This document shows, piece after piece, positions 1 to 10,357 of a stretch of 64,000 bases of DNA; within the stretch, counting starts at the first letter, position 1; every line of letters starts with the position of its first letter. The notes under the pieces are model-generated. The model did not search any database. It was not told where the DNA came from and worked only from the letters and a program-made list of their open reading frames with translations. A program made the translations under genes and the position numbers. The stretch comes from Prorocentrum cordatum. Taxonomy: Eukaryota > Sar > Dinophyceae > Prorocentrales > Prorocentraceae. The DNA lies in the NCBI GenBank assembly GCA_963575745.1, contig CAUYUJ010017970.1:77501-141500 (forward strand). Reading direction: 5' to 3'.

Positions 1-207
1 AAGACAGAACCTTGCGGGTTGCCACGGAAGCTGGCTTTCCACACGATGATGCCTTTGCTGTGTTTTCTCACGCTCGAGCCGCTCACGCCTTCGTGCCCGC
101 GCGAGCACACGATTGTGCTCAGCGCGCGCGGATCTCATTTGCAAGAGGGACGGGGACCGGACGAGGAGCAGAATTTTGAGGGGAGACAGGGGGCCTTTCC
201 AAGAGTT

Positions 208-290
208 TAAAAGAGAGGAGGAAGAGGAGGAGGCGGAGGAGGAAGAAGAGAAGAGGAAGGAGGAGGAGGAGGAGGAGGAAGGATGGACGA
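208..290 (+). repeat. GGA-rich purine microsatellite
   Basis: Imperfect GAGGAGGAAG run of about 80 bases. The preceding 200 bases hold no convincing gene. Similar purine or pyrimidine tracts punctuate the whole window. Confidence 0.9.
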
Positions 291-299
291 ACAGAAAAC

Positions 300-412
300 G
301 ACGTAAGTATGTTAGCCAGCGTAGACCCCGAATGGTGTGTTTCTAGGAACGGAGTTTGCGCAATCGATGTGGGGACTTATAGGTGGGTGCAATATACGTG
401 GTGAAACTCAAT
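300..412 (+). other. Short dispersed motif, possible exon relic (VDPEW)
   Basis: Bases 312-336 read as a peptide ending LASVDPEW. The same motif (FANVDPEW) is at 19889-19915, with differences mainly at codon third positions, which suggests coding origin. In both places a GTGCAAT/ACGTGGTG-type stretch follows. Whether this is a dispersed repeat or a paralogous exon piece cannot be decided from the window. Confidence 0.35.
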
Positions 413-503
413 TGTGAAACTTATAGGTGACACACTTGACACTGCTGGCAATTTACCGCGCAAATCACCCAATCTCTGTTTAGATGTTTGCCTCTGGTTT
501 CAC

Positions 504-1240
504 CTTGTCGCATGGTCGACCTCATCAATCCGGTTTTCGCACGAGGCCCGTAGCTCATCCAACGACGGCTCGCCATGGAGATCCTTTGGCCAGCCCCAGA
601 AATTGCTCATGTCATCCATCGCTTGGGCAGCAAACTGAATTGAGACAGCCCGATCCCTCGGGGCCCACTGCTTCATCGAATGTCTGCGCTCTTTCCTTTT
701 CTTCCAACATGATCCCTGGGTGTTAGGCTTGACATGCACTGGATACTGGTCACCTCGAAGGACTCGTTCCTGGCATACGTGGCCAGTGCTCGCAGCCTCC
801 ACCTAAACCAACTCATACTCAATGTGAGTCCCTTGCACCCTATGCGAGCCCTTGTCAACCACCACTGGCACTCAGATTTATCAGACCGTTTGTTCACGGC
901 ACGCACGCGATAATCTAAGAATAGTCTGGCACATATACCAAAAATCCATTACCTCAGCACTCATAATAGAAGCCACACCGCATGACTGAGGCCCTGTATG
1001 AGGAAGAACTGATGGAAATTGTCCAGTCGGATCGCCTCTCACGAGCATCCACCAGAATCCAATGTGCCTCGCTTTGCCGATCAGCCCTTCAACCTCCCTA
1101 AACCTTTCCATGCACTCGGACAGAGGGCAAGTACTGTCTGGCAAATTAGAGTGGGGGGGCCGAACGGTCATGCAGTCCCTGGGTGCGTGGCTGAAGTGGG
1201 CTTCCGCGGTGCGGATTGCTGATGTGTTGCTGTTGTCGTT
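504..1240 (-). CDS. Unidentified split gene fragment, minus strand
   Basis: Three overlapping minus-strand frames look like ordinary protein, unlike the repeats around them. The first (about 1240 to 880) contains segments such as SECMERFREVEGLIGK and ends at a stop. The second (906 to 673) contains SMSWFRWRLRALATYARNES. The third (about 720 to 504) contains MDDMSNFWGWPKDLHGE. The third ends at a good GT donor (AAG then GTGAAA at 504/503), so an intron probably follows. A CAG acceptor lies near 1222 beside the AAC microsatellite. The frame changes at about 900 and 720 could be short introns, real frameshifts or assembly errors. I do not recognise the family and assign no function. Confidence 0.42.
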
Positions 1241-1510
1241 GTTGTTGTTGTGGTTGTTGATGCTGATGTTGTTGTCGTTGTCGGTGTGGTTGTTGTTGTT
1301 GCGGCTGGTGTGGTTGTGGTGGTGATGGTTGTTGTTGGTGTTGTTAGTGTTGCGGGTGTTGTTGTTGTTATTGTTGTTATTGTTGTTATGGTGGTTATTA
1401 TTGATTGTGTTTTTGTTGTTTGTCGTTCGTGGTTTGTTGTTTGATGTTTGCTGTTGGTTGTCTGTTGGTTGTTGTTTGTTGTTTGCTGTGAATTGATTGA
1501 TTATTTTTGT
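1215..1510 (+). repeat. GTT-type microsatellite
   Basis: About 300 bases of TTG/GTT-rich imperfect trinucleotide repeat with scattered GAT and GCG variants. On the minus strand it reads as Asn/His-rich low-complexity peptide that extends the neighbouring frame; I treat that as an artefact. Confidence 0.9.
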
Positions 1511-1534
1511 TGTTTGTTGTATGTACTCGCCGTC

Positions 1535-1835
1535 CCGCCCGCGACCCGGCCCGCGACACACCCGCGTCCCGCCCGCGACCCACCCGCGACCCAAGCCGCG
1601 ACCCGCCCGCGACCCGCCCGCGACCCACCCCGCGACCCGCCCGCGACCCAGCCTGCGACCCACCCGTGACCCACCCGCGACCACCAGCAACCCACCCGCG
1701 ACACACGCGGGACCCACCGCGACCCACCCGCGGCCCACCCGCGACCCACCCGCAACCCACCCGCGACCCACCCCACGACCCACCCGCGACTCGCCCGCGA
1801 CCCACCCACGATCCAATCCGCGCCCGCCCCCTCAC
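1535..1835 (+). repeat. ~11-bp GC-rich satellite (CCCGCGACCCA type)
   Basis: About 27 imperfect copies of a CCCGCGACCCA-like unit. Because 11 is not a multiple of 3, the frame rotates, so all three frames of both strands stay open and give long Pro/Arg/Thr or Gly/Val/Ala reading frames without coding meaning. Confidence 0.92.
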
Positions 1836-2084
1836 TCTTATTCGCAACTGCGGGGTGCTATACAACCCCCCCTAACGTAGCCAATCCCTACCCGAACCTA
1901 ACCCAAGCCCTGTCGACAGTCCGCCAAAAGCTAACCTGACCCATTGACGTTAACGTGGCCAACGGCTCGGCGACACCAGTGTGTCACGTGCGCGCGCTGC
2001 AGGGAATGATGCACCAGAATGGGGCGACACAGCAACATGCAATGCAAATGTGCCAACGGTATCACTAATCCCCGTTCGTTTCCA
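1836..2084. other. Unique spacer, nothing recognised
   Basis: Moderately GC-rich spacer between two satellites, with no coherent exon on either strand. Confidence 0.5.
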
Positions 2085-2760
2085 ATGAAGAATCTGGCCG
2101 GCGCTGAAGGGAGAGCAACTTTCGCAATCATAGATGCGGCCAGCGCTGCGGCGAGAGCAACGTTCGCAATCATGGATGTGGCTGGCGCTAGGACAAGAGC
2201 AACTTTCGCAAATCGTGGATATGGCCGGCGCTAAAGCAGGAGGAACTTTCGTAATCGTGGATGTGGCCGGCGTTGAAGCGACAGCAACATTTGCAATCAT
2301 GAATGTGGCCGGCGCTAGGGCGACAGCAACTTTCGCAATCGTGGGTGTGGCCGGCGCTGACGCAAGAGCAACATTCGCAATCGTGGATGTTGCCTGCGCC
2401 AAGAAGACAACAACATTTGTAATCATGGATGTGGCCAGCGTTGAGGCGAGAGCAACGTTCGCAATCATGGATATGGCTGGAGCTGAGGCGACAGCAGCCG
2501 TCGTAGTCGTGGATGTGGCTGGCACTGAAGCGAAAGTGTCGTTCGCAAGAACGGATGTGGCCGGCACTAGAGCAACGTTCGCAATCATTGACGTGGCCCG
2601 CGAAGATGCGAAAGTAAAGTTCGCAATCATGAATGTGGCCTGCGCTGCGGCGGAAGCAACGTTCTCAACCATGGATGCGGCCTGGGTTAAGGCCAACACA
2701 AAGTCGATACAGTGGATGTGGCGTCTCTTGAGGCGAGAGCATCCGTCGCAATCGTGAGCG
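2085..2760 (+). repeat. 42-bp satellite, family A, plus orientation
   Basis: About 15 diverged copies of a 42-bp unit built on GATGTGGCCGGCGCTGAGG then CGAGAGCAACGTTCGCAATC. As 42 is a multiple of 3 and the unit has no stop in this frame, a 207-residue frame (2134-2757) repeats a 14-residue AIMDVAGAEARATF-like motif; the opposite strand is open for 249 residues too. Openness on both strands argues for a satellite. Related arrays are at 9150-10060 (same orientation), 17395-17830 and 63240-64000 (opposite). Confidence 0.88.
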
Positions 2761-2779
2761 AGCGAGGTGTCCCACTGAA

Positions 2780-3195
2780 CACGCGCACTGGCTCCAGCGC
2801 AACCAGGAGCACCATTGAGACGATCAGCGCCAGAGACAGCAGCACCACGCGCAGCAGCAACTACACCAACACCAACAACAGCAGAAGTAGTAGTGCAAGC
2901 CAGACAAGCGATTCAAGCAGTGGTGACGAGCACGACTGGGAGCAACAACGCCACGCGAAGCAACTCAAATGCAACCAACAATACCACTGCACTACACGCA
3001 CCAACACACGCGCAAGGAGCAGCACCGCCGCGACGCGCACGACAGGATCCTGGATCCGGCAGCACGACACGCGCCAATACAAGCACTACCAACAGCACCA
3101 CTGTAATCAGCACGACTAAAAGCAGCAACACCACGCGCAGCAACACAAACGCCACCAGCAGTTCCACTAGAACGAGCGCGACGGGAACTAGCAGC
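2780..3195 (+). repeat. 66-bp Ser/Thr-type satellite, block 1
   Basis: Degenerate AGCAGCACCAC-rich sequence built from units like CTGTGACCAGCACGACGGGA plus an ACGCGCAGCAGCACC half. The unit is about 66 bp, measured on the cleaner copies near 5720-5860. Plus-strand frames read as Thr/Ser/Asn-rich peptide and the minus strand as Val/Leu-rich peptide. Confidence 0.8.
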
Positions 3196-3565
3196 ACCAG
3201 GCGATTCGCGCCAGACTGCGCGAGTGTTCCCACCCCCCCGCAGGCCTGACCAGCGGGGGGGGAGGCGTTCAGTCCAGCACAAAGCGTCATGGCCCAAATC
3301 GTTCAATTTTGCGCTGGGGACCAGGGCGCCCCAAAGCAGAAATGCGCGATCCGTCCGCTCGAAATTTTGCGAACCCCACCACGGGAGCAACTGCTGCTCG
3401 CCCCAAGCCCGAACGACGGTCGTTCCCAGGGTTCGGAACGGGTGGTGCCAGCCGGGGCCTAAAGTAGCAGCGCTAACCAGGAGCGCCAGGGCGAGCGCGA
3501 GGACGGGGTAGTGACTCGTCGTGGGCCCGCCGTCAGCGCCCGCCGCCTGCCGCCGCCCAGCCTGG
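3196..3565 (+). repeat. Larger duplicated cassette, copy 1
   Basis: Begins AGGCGATTCGCGCCAGACTG and carries landmarks ATTTTGCGCTGG, GGAGCAACTGCTG and GACTCGTCGTGGG. A diverged second copy is at 4697-5265 and a shorter third at 3665-3900. All three sit inside the Ser/Thr-type arrays, so cassette and array were amplified together. Confidence 0.8.
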
Positions 3566-3664
3566 ACAGCAGCTCCAACGCCTAGCACCGGCGCCCTCTC
3601 CAGCCAGCAGCATCACACGCGCAAGCAGCACCAACGCCACCAGCAGTTCCATTGGAACGAGCAC
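3566..3664 (+). repeat. Ser/Thr-type satellite remnant
   Basis: Short stretch of AGCAGCATCAC repeats joining two cassettes. Confidence 0.6.
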
Positions 3665-3930
3665 GCCCAGGCGATTCGCGCCGGACTGCGCGATCGCCCC
3701 CCTCCCCACGCCAGCGAGGTAGGTGGGGAGGAATTGCTACCGTGCCTCCGTGCTGCGGCCCACAACGTCACGGCCCGAATAGCTCGATTTTGCGCTGGGC
3801 GGGGGCGCCCCAGGGCACAGCCCACAGCCTGTCCCACAGGAGCCAGCTGCTCGCCCATCGCACCACAGTCCACGCGGCCTGGCGGAGGTGCGCACGACGA
3901 CCCGCGACGCTCGCGTCGGTCAGCAACACG
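3665..3930 (+). repeat. Larger duplicated cassette, truncated copy 3
   Basis: Starts AGGCGATTCGCGCCGGACTG and contains GATTTTGCGCTGGGCGGGG, matching the first half of the cassettes at 3196 and 4697, but returns to AGCAGC repeats after about 235 bases. Confidence 0.75.
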
Positions 3931-4696
3931 AGCGAATCGAGAAGTTCCACTGTGACCAGCCCTACAGGCAGCAGCATCGCCATCAGCAGCAACAGCAGCA
4001 GCAGCACAAGCGCCACCAGCAGCACAACTGTAAGTAGCAAGACGAAGGCAGCAGCAAGAGCGCCACCTGCAGTGCCACTCCACCAAGGCCTGTAGGAAGC
4101 AGCAACATCACGCGCCGCATCAACGCCGCCAGCAGCAGTAGCGCAAGCAACACCAGCGCCACCAGCAATGGAGCCACCAGCAGCACCACTGTGACGAGCA
4201 CCGTGACAAGCAGCAGCACGACACGCAGAAGCTCCAAATCAGCAGCACCACCAGGACCCGCATACTGGGAAACAATAGTACGACGCGCACCAGCTCTAGC
4301 ACAACCAGCGAAACTACTGCGACAAGCACTACAGCAGCATCGGCGATGCCACCAGCAGTGCTGAGAGCAGCAGTGGCAATAGCTTCGCCAGTAGTAGCTC
4401 TACGGTCCGCACGGCAGCAAGCAGCACAACCACGCACAGCAGCACGAGCGACCCGAGCAATTTCAGTATGACGAGCGCGACGAGGAGCAGCAACAACACA
4501 CAAAGCAGCATCAACGCCACCTGCACCACCGCTGCAACGAGCACGGCGGCGAGCAGCGGCGCCAAGCTCCGCAGAACGAGCGCCACCAGCGGCATCACTG
4601 CGACGAGCACGACGGAAAGCCGCTGAGCAACGCAAAGCAACACCAGCACCACCAGCAGTTGCAACAGAACGAGCACAACGGGAACCAGCAGCACCA
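3931..4696 (+). repeat. 66-bp Ser/Thr-type satellite, block 2
   Basis: About 770 bases of the AGCAGCACCAC family. No stop-free frame has normal composition, so I call no gene here. Confidence 0.82.
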
Positions 4697-5265
4697 GGCG
4701 GTTCGCGCTGGACTGCGCGAACACCCGCAACGCCCCGCTGGCGAGGCCTGCCAGGGGGTCGCCCCAGCGCGAAGCGCCACGGCCCGGATCTTTCGATTTT
4801 GCGCTGGACACTGGGAAGCGCCCCAGACAAAGATGCGCATTGCGTCCGTGCGAAGTGCGAAGCTTGGCTGGGAGGTGCGAGCCCCGCCCCAGAAGCAACT
4901 GCTGGTCTGTCCCAGCCCGGCCCGAACAGCGGTCGCTCCCAAGGGAAGGAATTCGCCAGCTGGGGTCAATAGCAGCAGCGCTACCCAGGACCGCCACGGC
5001 GAGCGCGAAGACGGGGTAATGGCTCGTCGTGGGGCCTCCGTCAGCACCGGCCGCCTGCTGCTTCCCGTCCCAGCCAGCCGATCCAGCGCCCAGCACCAGC
5101 GCCCTGCCCGGCCAACAACGGCGCTTGAACTGGCCAGCAGCGGCCTTCCGGCAGTGCCCGCCCACCATCGTCGCCCAGGGCGTTCAGCGGCTGCCGTGCT
5201 GCCGGCGTGGCCATTGCCCGCTGCAGCTGCGGGCCGCCACGCGTCAGGCGTGCAGCAGGAGAAGT
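4697..5265 (+). repeat. Larger duplicated cassette, copy 2
   Basis: Begins AGGCGGTTCGCGCTGGACTG and follows the same landmark order as copy 1, ending in a GC-rich stretch. The long minus-strand frames across it (279 and 311 residues) are low-complexity Val/Leu/Ala sequence continuing into the flanking array and are not called genes. Confidence 0.8.
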
Positions 5266-5905
5266 GCGAGCGCAACGAGCAGATTCCGTTGTGACCAGCA
5301 CGAAAAGAAACGTCAGCACCACTCGCATCAGCACCAGCGCCAACATTAGTGTCCCTGTCAGTAGCACGAGAAAGACTAGAGCAGCACCACCAGTGCGACC
5401 AGCCCGACAGGAACCAGCAGCACCACCAGCAGCAGCGCGAGCGCCACCACCAGCACTGCAATAACGCGACCAACCCTAGCACCTCTGTGACCATAACGAC
5501 AGCAAGCAGCATCACCACGCACAGACTCACCAGCGATACAATAACTATGTAGCGTTGTGACGAACACGACGGGAAGCAGCAGCGCCACGCACAGCACCAC
5601 TAGCGCCACTAGCACCACCAGAACCACGCGCCCCAGCACGAACACAACCAGCAGCAACAGCATGACCAACACATCGATAACCAGCAGCACAAGAGTAACA
5701 AGCAGTACCCCTGTGACCAGCACAACGGGAACCAGCTGCACCAAGCGCAGCAGCACGAACGCCACCAGCAGCGCCAGTGCGACCAGCAGGACGGAAACCA
5801 GCAGCACTACGCGCAGCACTACAATCGCCACCAGCAGCACCACTGTGACCAACACGGCGGGAAACAGTAACACTACGTTTACCAGCCCAAGAGCAATGAC
5901 CAGTT
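5266..5905 (+). repeat. 66-bp Ser/Thr-type satellite, block 3
   Basis: The clearest part of the family. Between about 5710 and 5870 successive units repeat TGCGACCAGCAGGACGGAAA, ACGCGCAGCACTAC and GCCACCAGCAGCACC with a 66-bp period. Confidence 0.85.
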
Positions 5906-5954
5906 TTTCCCAACCCTCCTGCGTTGGGTACTCGTTTTGACTAGAGCACTGCGG

Positions 5955-6070
5955 TCTCCACCTTCCTTCCTTCCCGCCTCCTCCTCCTCTCTTCCCTCTT
6001 CCTCTCCTCTCTTGCTTCCCTTCTCCGCCTCTCTTCGCTCCTCCTCTTCTCTTCTCTTCTCTTGCCTTTT
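5955..6070 (+). repeat. CT-rich tract
   Basis: Polypyrimidine CCTCTTCTC run of about 110 bases directly before the ~101-bp satellite. Confidence 0.85.
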
Positions 6071-6079
6071 ACGCCATCT

Positions 6080-6775
6080 CTGGGGGGCTGCGATCTGCGG
6101 AACTGTCACCACTCTCGAGGGCTGCTGGTGGGTCCAGCGGAGTGAGGCACCACGGGGACTCAGATTAGACCTCGCCATCCCTGGGGGGGGGGGGCTGCGA
6201 TCTGTGAAACTGTCGCCACTTTCGAGGGTTGCTGGTGGGTCCAGCGGAGTGAGGCACCACGGGGACTAAGATTCGACCTCGCCATCTCTGGGGGGGGCTG
6301 CGATCTGTGAAACTGTCACCACTTTCGAGGGCTGCTGGCGGGTCCAGCGGAGTGAGGCACCACGGGGACTCATATTAGACCTCGCCATCCCTGGGGGGCT
6401 GCGATCTGTGAAACTGTCGCCACTTTCGAGGGCTGCTGGTGGGTCCAGCGGAGTGAGGCAGCACGGGGACTCAGATTGAACCTCGCCATCTCTGGGGGGC
6501 TGCGGTCTGTGAAACTATCGCCACTTTCGAGGGTTGCTGGTGGGTCCAGCGGAGTGAAGCACCACGGGGATTCAGATTAGACCTCGCCATCCCTATGTGA
6601 AACTGTCGCCACTTTCGAGGCTGCTGGTGGGTCCAGCGGAGTGAGGCACCACGGGGACTCAGATTAGACCTCGCCACCCCTGGGCGGCTGCGGTCTGTGA
6701 AACTGTCGCCACTTTCGAGGGCTGCTGGTGGGTGGCCAGCGGAGTGAGACCACGGGGACTTAGATTCTGACCACG
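6080..6775 (+). repeat. ~101-bp satellite, family B, plus orientation
   Basis: Seven tandem copies of a unit with core GCTGCTGGTGGGTCCAGCGG, then AGTGAGGCACCACGGGGACT and ACTGTCGCCACTTTCGAGGG. The same satellite lies in opposite orientation at 57190-58185, 51 kb away. Short frames inside repeat LSPRGASLRWTHQQP-like peptides because of the repeat. Confidence 0.93.
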
Positions 6776-7078
6776 AGCAATGCTCGCGTGCCCTTGCTCT
6801 GCGGTTCGTGCCACGTGGCGCTGCGACTCGAGCTGGCGGTCGTCCTTCGGACCCGCAGAAACATCTGCTGAGCTCGATGAGCTAGGGGAACTACAGGAAA
6901 GAAAGTAGGAAAACGGAGGCCGGTCATGCACTCGCCGATACCTCGTTGCTCTGTCATCGTCTTTGCTGTTGCATGATCCTTATCTGGCCTGCCGGCGCCG
7001 CGGCTCGAGCTGGCGGTCGCCCTTCGGGCCCGCGGGAACATCTTCTGAGACAAGTGGACGCCGCCGCCTTACTTGCAG
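6776..7078. other. Spacer with a ~50-bp direct repeat
   Basis: Contains CTCGAGCTGGCGGTCGTCC then CGGACCCGCAGAAACATC near 6829-6875, and a close copy CTCGAGCTGGCGGTCGCCC near 7004-7050. No gene recognised. The end of the segment is a strong acceptor-like TTACTTGCAG (to 7078). Confidence 0.5.
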
Positions 7079-7512
7079 GCATTGCGCGGACAGCAGCATG
7101 GCAGACCGCAGTGAGATCCTCAGTCGCGTGGTGTTGCCAAGCCTGGTGGAGACGCGCGTGATCGACCTGAAGTCCCAATCGCGCGTGCACTGTACCTGCG
7201 TGGCGTTCAGGCACGCGCGTGATGCTGCTCGCTCCGCGTTCAACCAGTACGTCGCCAGTGCAACTTTGGACGATGGACAACCGATTGATGATGCGCGACC
7301 CCGGCCTTGAGTTTCTTTCCCGCGGGCCGCCCGCAGACCTGGCGGCGCGCCTGCGAGCGTTCAGCTCCCGCGCTGAAATGTGCGGGAAGGAGGCGGAGAA
7401 GCTAGCGGGCGAGCTACGCCTCGCTCGTTCCTTGCACTCTAAACAAGTTTTATCATGTGGAACTCTGCGACGACATGGCGCAGGCAGCGCTGCGGGCTTA
7501 GCTCGCACTTGA
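7079..7512 (+). CDS. Unidentified exon(s), plus strand
   Basis: Starts after a pyrimidine-rich AG acceptor ending at 7078. The first part reads MADRSEILSRVVLPSLVETR from 7099 and continues with normal composition to about 7260. The second part, one frame over, reads LMMRDPGLEFLSRGPPADLA and then a helical segment EMCGKEAEKLAGELRLARSL to about 7440. Joining them needs a frame change near 7260, either a small intron or an indel. The rest of the gene is not visible. No family recognised. Confidence 0.4.
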
Positions 7513-7844
7513 AAAACGCGGCAGTCTTCTGTCTCCTCCCGCCACTTTCATCGTCGTCCTATTCCCCGCCTCACCTTCTCCATGCATGCTGCTGCTTCCG
7601 CGATGGCCTTTCGCCCCCCCCGCCCTCCATTCCATCCCTCTCCTACCCCTCGTTCCCGCACCCGTTCTTCTTCGATCCTGGGGCCTCAAGCCTCGTTCTT
7701 TCGATCGTCGTCCTGTGAATCGTGCAACGCATGCGCATCCCATGTAGTTTGCACAGCAAATCGCCGCGTCTACACTGTCGTTGTTCCTGCTAATGTTGGC
7801 ATACTCCTCTTGCCATTCGATGCACGTGGGTTGGGTACGTCGCA

Positions 7845-7875
<31 letters not shown>

Positions 7876-8406
7876 CGGGTCCTCCAGCCTTACGCCGTGG
7901 CCGAAGTAATCTTCCTAAGCACTGGGAAAAACCGGCGTGCCGACCCATCCGCTATCACTTCGGGTCTGGCAGGGTCCGCCAGCCTTACGACGGAGTGAGA
8001 GTGAGCGAGAGAACGCCGGAGGAGGAGGAGGAGGCGAAAGGAGGAGAGGGGGAGAGAGGCGGAGGAGAAATCCAATACACCGGGAGCAGCGCGCAGGCCA
8101 GCCTGCCATAGGCGAACCGTTGCGTGCAACTGGAGAATTTGGACAATGGCAAAACTGCATCTATGAGAGGCCAAGCTCCGTGAATGACCATGCGAACTTT
8201 AAACCCCGACAAGAACGAGGAGGAGAGAAGGAGGAGGAGGAAGACAGGAGGGAGGGGGAGGAGAGTGGACAAGCCAAAGCACTCGGAAATCCCCAGCGAA
8301 TGCAGCTCCAGCCGGAGCGACTCCAACAAGCTATCATGATTGCAGACGGTAGATAAGCGGCAGCGGCGGCAACGGCAAGAGAGGAGAGGAGAGGAGACAA
8401 GCAGAC
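7513..8406. other. Intergenic spacer with purine tracts
   Basis: Includes a T then G homopolymer at 7849-7875, a GGA-rich run at 8015-8080 and another at 8215-8270. A GCCGACCCATCCGCTATC-type stretch at 7938-7955 recurs at 8485-8505 in opposite orientation. No coherent exon seen. Confidence 0.5.
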
Positions 8407-8640
8407 TCAACACGATGGCGCCAAGACGCGCCCCTTTTCCACCGCCGCGCCAAACAACAACCCTCCGCCGTGCGATAGCGGATGGGCCGGCACGCCCATG
8501 AGCCTATCGGCCACGTGGCCGGGACAGAAGCGAACAGCGGAATTCATGTCACGGACTCGGTGCGCTGCCGGATCGGCAAGTACCGCTGCAATGCACGGCC
8601 GGACTAACCAGAACACGATCCGAGGAGAGAGCGGAAGGGG
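8407..8640 (-). CDS. Possible terminal exon, unidentified
   Basis: Minus-strand frame of ordinary composition, with DPAAHRVRDMNSAVRFCPGH and then PAHPLSHGGGLLFGAAVEKG, ending at a stop at 8407. A CAG acceptor candidate lies in the Pro/Leu-coding stretch near 8590. Upstream (higher coordinates) the frame runs into purine repeats and the Ser/Thr array, so only the last ~60 residues are credible. No family recognised. Confidence 0.3.
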   Translation of the reverse strand, partial: PLPLSPRIVFWLVRPCIAAVLADPAAHRVRDMNSAVRFCPGHVADRLMGVPAHPLSHGGGLLFGAAVEKGRVLAPSC

Positions 8641-8744
8641 GGGAGAGAGGAGGAAGCAGGGCGGAAGGGGGGAGGAACGTTCCTGCAGAGCGACGTGCAA
8701 GCGGCCACCGTCCCGGGCCGAGTGCGACGACGTGCACGGGATCC

Positions 8745-9080
8745 AAGAGCAATGACCAGTACCAGTGTGACGAACATCACCAGAGACAGCAGCCTTCCGC
8801 AAAGCAGTAGCACCAGTGTGACCAGCACGAAGGGAAGACGCAGAACAACAAGTAGCACCACCAGCGCCATCATCAGCACCACTGCGACCAGCCCGACGGG
8901 AAACAGAAGCACTACGCACACCAGCACAGGTGCAGCGAAGAGCACCACTGTGAGGCGCATCGCTGGAAGCAGCACAACTGCGACCAACACGACGGAAATC
9001 AGCAGCACCATGCGCAGCACTACTAGCGGCACCAGCAGCACCAGTGTGACCAGCAAAACGATGACCAGTAGCACAACGAG
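8745..9080 (+). repeat. 66-bp Ser/Thr-type satellite, block 4
   Basis: Same family as 2780-5905, with ACCAGTGTGACCAGCACGAA and CCACTGCGACCAGCCCGACG units. Confidence 0.83.
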
Positions 9081-9149
9081 AATGATCCAAGCGGCACCTT
9101 GGCATCAAACTGGCCGCGGATGGGGCCGCGATTCGGACGCTTGCGCAAC

Positions 9150-9510
9150 CCACAAGCTTATGAGGCTGCGTCTTCCGCTGCGACGCGAATGGCGTTCGCA
9201 ATCAAGATGCGACAGGCGCCCCAGCGACGGTACAGTCGATAGTCAAGGAGAGAAAGGCATTCGCGTTCAAGGGTGCGGCCGGCGCCGAAGCGACAGCACA
9301 ACATTCGCAGTCACATTTTCGGCCGGCGCCAGGCGAAGGCAGCGTTCCGAATCGAGAGCACAGCCCGCGCTGAGGCAAGAACAACAATCGCAACCATGCG
9401 CGCGGCCGGCGCCCAGGACCTGGGCGAAAGTAGCAGTCCGAGTCGAGAATGCGGCCCGCGTTGAGGCGAGAACAATTATCGCAATCATGCGTGCGGCCGG
9501 CGCCTAGACG
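9150..9510 (+). repeat. 42-bp satellite, family A, second array
   Basis: Units such as GCGGCCGGCGCCGAAGCGAC and CGAGAACAATTATCGCAATC at about 42-bp spacing, more diverged than 2085-2760. Confidence 0.8.
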
Positions 9511-9529
9511 AAGACATAAGTTTCAATCA

Positions 9530-10060
9530 GATGTGGCCGATGCTACAGCAATAACGACATGGTCAATAACGACATGCTCAATGAAAGATGTAAATGGCGC
9601 CTGAGCGACAGCAACATTTTCCATCAAACATGTGACAAGCGCCACAGCGAGAACGACATGCTCGATGAAGGATGTCGCTGGAACCGAGGCAACAAGAGCA
9701 TTTTCAATCTGACATGTGACCGACGCCACGGTGAGAACGAAATGCTGAATGAAAGATGTCGCCAGCGCCTTGGCGACAGCCACATTTTCAAGATCTAACA
9801 AGCGCCAAAGCGAGAACGACACGCTCAATGAAGGAGCTCGCCAGCGCCCAGGCGACAGCAGCATTTCCAAACAGATATTTGGCTGGCGCTACGGCGAGAA
9901 TGACATTCTCAATGAAGGACGTCGCTGGCGCCTAAGCGGCAGCCACACTTTTGATCAGAGATGTGGCCCACGCACAGGCGAGAACAACGCGCTCAATGAA
10001 GGATGTCGCCGGCGCCTAGGGCCTAGGCGGCAACAACACGTTCAATCAAAGATGTGGCAG
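9530..10060 (+). repeat. 84-bp dimeric form of family A
   Basis: About six copies of an 84-bp unit in which two 42-bp halves have diverged: one half carries GCGACAGCAACATTTTC, the other GAGAACGACATGCTCAATGA. I measured 84 bases between successive GAGAACGACATGCTC landmarks near 9650-9735. This is a higher-order form of the 42-bp satellite. Confidence 0.85.
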
Positions 10061-10357
10061 CACACGCACAAGCTGGAGCATCACTCAGAGACACGCGTGT
10101 CGCCAGAATGCAGGTGTCACGCCCATTCCACGCGGGCTGGGCCCGGTGTCACCGAGGTCTGGGCTACGTTGGGTGGGTAGTCCACGTTGGGGGGATAGTA
10201 TATATAATTACTGGCACACAGAATCTAATTCAAGACGACAGCCGCACAGTCTCCACGACAGCCCGTCCAGCGCAAAGAGGCCGACAAGGATGGCGAAATC
10301 AGTATGGCAGCTGGGCAATCCAAGTGGTGAGTGAGGCGCCAGCCAAGCGCATGCACG
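10061..10357. other. Unique spacer, no gene recognised
   Basis: Contains an isolated AT-rich AGTATATATAATTA at 10197-10210. Dinoflagellate promoters are not known for a classical TATA box, so I do not call a promoter. Confidence 0.4.

Noticed and set aside
2085-2760. CRISPR array
   Set aside because: No constant repeat alternating with unique spacers; units are contiguous and diverged, and the genome is eukaryotic.
10197-10210. TATA-box promoter
   Set aside because: No gene starts nearby in the right orientation and classical TATA boxes are not typical of dinoflagellates.
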